This document shows, piece by piece, positions 13,035 to 13,899 of a stretch of 13,899 nt of DNA; positions within the stretch are counted from its first letter, which is position 1; each line of letters begins with the position of its first letter. A program made the translations under genes and the position numbers. Source of the DNA: a bacterium UBA4637 (GTDB lineage Bacteria; Bacteroidota; Bacteroidia; Bacteroidales; Bacteroidaceae); assembly GCA_002405875.1 (NCBI GenBank), contig DHMR01000072.1, positions 1 to 13,899 on the forward strand, in the 5' to 3' direction. The notes under the pieces are model-generated. The model searched no databases, had not been told where the DNA came from, and was given only the letters and a program-made list of their open reading frames with translations.

Positions 13035-13042
13035 CAAAATTA
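13035..13042 (-). promoter_or_regulatory. Candidate -7 promoter element for lolD
   Basis: On the minus strand this reads TAATTTTG, a full match to TAnnTTTG. No TTTG is present at the -33 spacing (the sequence there is TAGG, within a CCTAA-TT-TTAGG inverted repeat at 13062-13073). Transcription would begin near 13028, giving a leader of about 90 nt with an imperfect stem (12968-12975 with 12986-12994) before the lolD ATG. Confidence 0.55.
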
Positions 13043-13106
13043 AGCAAAATATTTGGAAAAGCCTAATTTTAGGTCATAAAAGAGAAATGTGAGGCTTAAA
13101 AAATAT

Positions 13107-13143
13107 AAAAAGAGCCTTGTCCGAGGAGGATAAGGCTCTTTTT
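13107..13143. terminator. Bidirectional terminator between the GH28 gene and lolD
   Basis: A 16-bp stem (13107-13122 with 13128-13143, one G·T wobble) closes a 5-nt loop (GAGGA), with five A bases at the start of the left arm and five T bases at the end of the right arm. It lies 42 nt beyond the GH28 stop on the minus strand, so it probably ends that transcript before the lolD promoter. Confidence 0.9.
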
Positions 13144-13185
13144 AGCCATTAAAATATGGTGTCATCAGCGAAATCTGTGAGCGAT

Positions 13186-13899
13186 TTATTTCAGTCCATC
13201 TGCATCACCAGTAGTCTTGAGCCCGTTGCTCTTGTCCCTAGCCGTGATATTGACTTTTTTCACAACCGTATTCTCTATCAAGTCCTTGTCGAAAGCCATC
13301 TTCTTGTCGGTACAGGTGATGTTCTCGAAGGTGAAATCAACCAATCGATATTTATCGCTCTTGCCCACATCGAAGAAGTTGTCGCAGTTCATCTGGATGT
13401 TCTTCATCGAGATGTTGTTGCACTGGCTCAAAGGCATGTCCTTGCGATCGCCGAGGTTGAAGAACTGAGTCCATGGACGAACCACGAGGAAGCTGCCTAC
13501 ATTACCTTGGATGTTATCCACCGTTACATACTCATAATGCTGAGGAGTGTCTGGGCGCATCTTCAACCAGAGCACGCGCTGGGCATTGCCCACCTTGATG
13601 TTGCGAAGGATGATGTTACGGTCGTTCACGCTTTCGCTACCCAGCGTTAAGCAACCGTGCACTCTGCCATAGTTGCAGTTTTGGATGAGGACATTATATA
13701 CCGGTCCGTTCTCTGGCGCTTGGTCAGCCCAAGTTCCCTTGCCACCCTTGATGGCAACGGCATCATCGTTTACGTTCATGTAGCAACCGTTTACCAATAC
13801 GTCGTGGCAGGCATCTATGTCGATGGCATCGCTGCTAGGTGCTCGCAAACCCTTGGTTGGAGCAAAGATGTAACAGTCGAGGTAGCGCACGTGGTCGCA
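13186..13899 (-). CDS. Glycoside hydrolase family 28 (polygalacturonase-like), 3' part only
   Basis: The frame is open to the window end, so the N-terminal part is missing; 237 C-terminal residues are visible. Repeated short beta strands (N-V-L-I-Q-N-C, I-I-L-R-N-I-K-V, V-T-V-D-N-I, I-S-M-K-N-I-Q-M) indicate a right-handed beta-helix. GH28 active-site positions appear as S-S-D-A-I-D-I-D (for the N-T-D motif), N-D-D-A-V-A-I-K (for G-D-D) and V-H-G-C-L-T-L-G-S-E (for G-H-G); the R-I-K motif is probably replaced by L-W-L-K-M-R. GH28 enzymes hydrolyse galacturonan or rhamnogalacturonan, and in Bacteroidales usually act in periplasmic pectin breakdown; a polysaccharide-utilisation locus may therefore continue beyond 13899. 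The usual start would lie outside the window; the GTG at 13890 is internal, since coding pattern continues upstream (C-D-H). Confidence 0.82.
   Translation of the reverse strand, partial: CDHVRYLDCYIFAPTKGLRAPSSDAIDIDACHDVLVNGCYMNVNDDAVAIKGGKGTWADQAPENGPVYNVLIQNCNYGRVHGCLTLGSESVNDRNIILRNIKVGNAQRVLWLKMRPDTPQHYEYVTVDNIQGNVGSFLVVRPWTQFFNLGDRKDMPLSQCNNISMKNIQMNCDNFFDVGKSDKYRLVDFTFENITCTDKKMAFDKDLIENTVVKKVNITARDKSNGLKTTGDADGLK

Noticed and set aside
12940..13047. In-frame upstream extension of lolD on the minus strand
   Set aside because: The family N-terminus begins at 12939, and the extension covers the AT-rich leader and overlaps the predicted promoter.

Overview
The window looks like a chromosomal segment of a Bacteroidales bacterium, most likely Prevotella/Segatella. 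This rests on the Bacteroidetes-type promoter elements (TTTG, then TAnnTTTG), A-rich leaders without Shine-Dalgarno boxes, a C-K-D-Y-D-D-D surface-lipoprotein N-terminus, DUF1573 and CvfB-type proteins, and a stand-alone VorB-type ferredoxin oxidoreductase operon. The genus is inferred from how familiar the proteins look, not from a search. I see no phage, insertion sequence, CRISPR array, tRNA or rRNA.

Layout. 1-5316 (+) is a cell-envelope block. It holds a large surface lipoprotein with a coiled coil and a collagen-like Gly-X-Y stalk (15-3044) and a strong terminator hairpin. These are followed by a tight trio: an NTF2-like lipoprotein, a DUF1573 protein starting on the base after its stop, and an OmpA-family porin/peptidoglycan anchor that ends at a terminator. 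5384-7969 (+) is a clear promoter, tryptophanyl-tRNA synthetase (trpS), and a MATE/DinF-type efflux transporter starting 5 nt after trpS, then a weaker terminator. 8035-11125 (+) is an energy-metabolism operon: a 59-aa TPR mini-protein, a 2x[4Fe-4S] ferredoxin subunit, and the alpha (VorB), beta (TPP-binding) and gamma subunits of a 2-oxoacid:ferredoxin oxidoreductase. It ends at a bidirectional terminator.

11124-13899 (-) runs the other way. In transcription order it carries the 3' part of a GH28 polygalacturonase-like enzyme cut by the window end, a bidirectional terminator, a LolD-type ABC ATPase with its own promoter, about 240 nt of intergenic DNA packed with hairpins, and a CvfB-type S1-domain RNA-binding protein converging on the oxidoreductase operon.

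How they work together. The oxidoreductase subunits form one enzyme that oxidatively decarboxylates 2-oxoacids to acyl-CoA, passes electrons to ferredoxin, and can run in reverse in anaerobes. The envelope genes at the left and lolD at the right concern outer-membrane structure and lipoprotein trafficking, but nothing shows direct coupling. Most of the window is ordinary core genome. The points most worth a second look are the TPR mini-protein leading the oxidoreductase operon, the hairpin-rich spacer between lolD and cvfB, the trpS leader with an overlapping short ORF, a perfect inverted repeat just inside the MATE gene, and the collagen-stalk lipoprotein.
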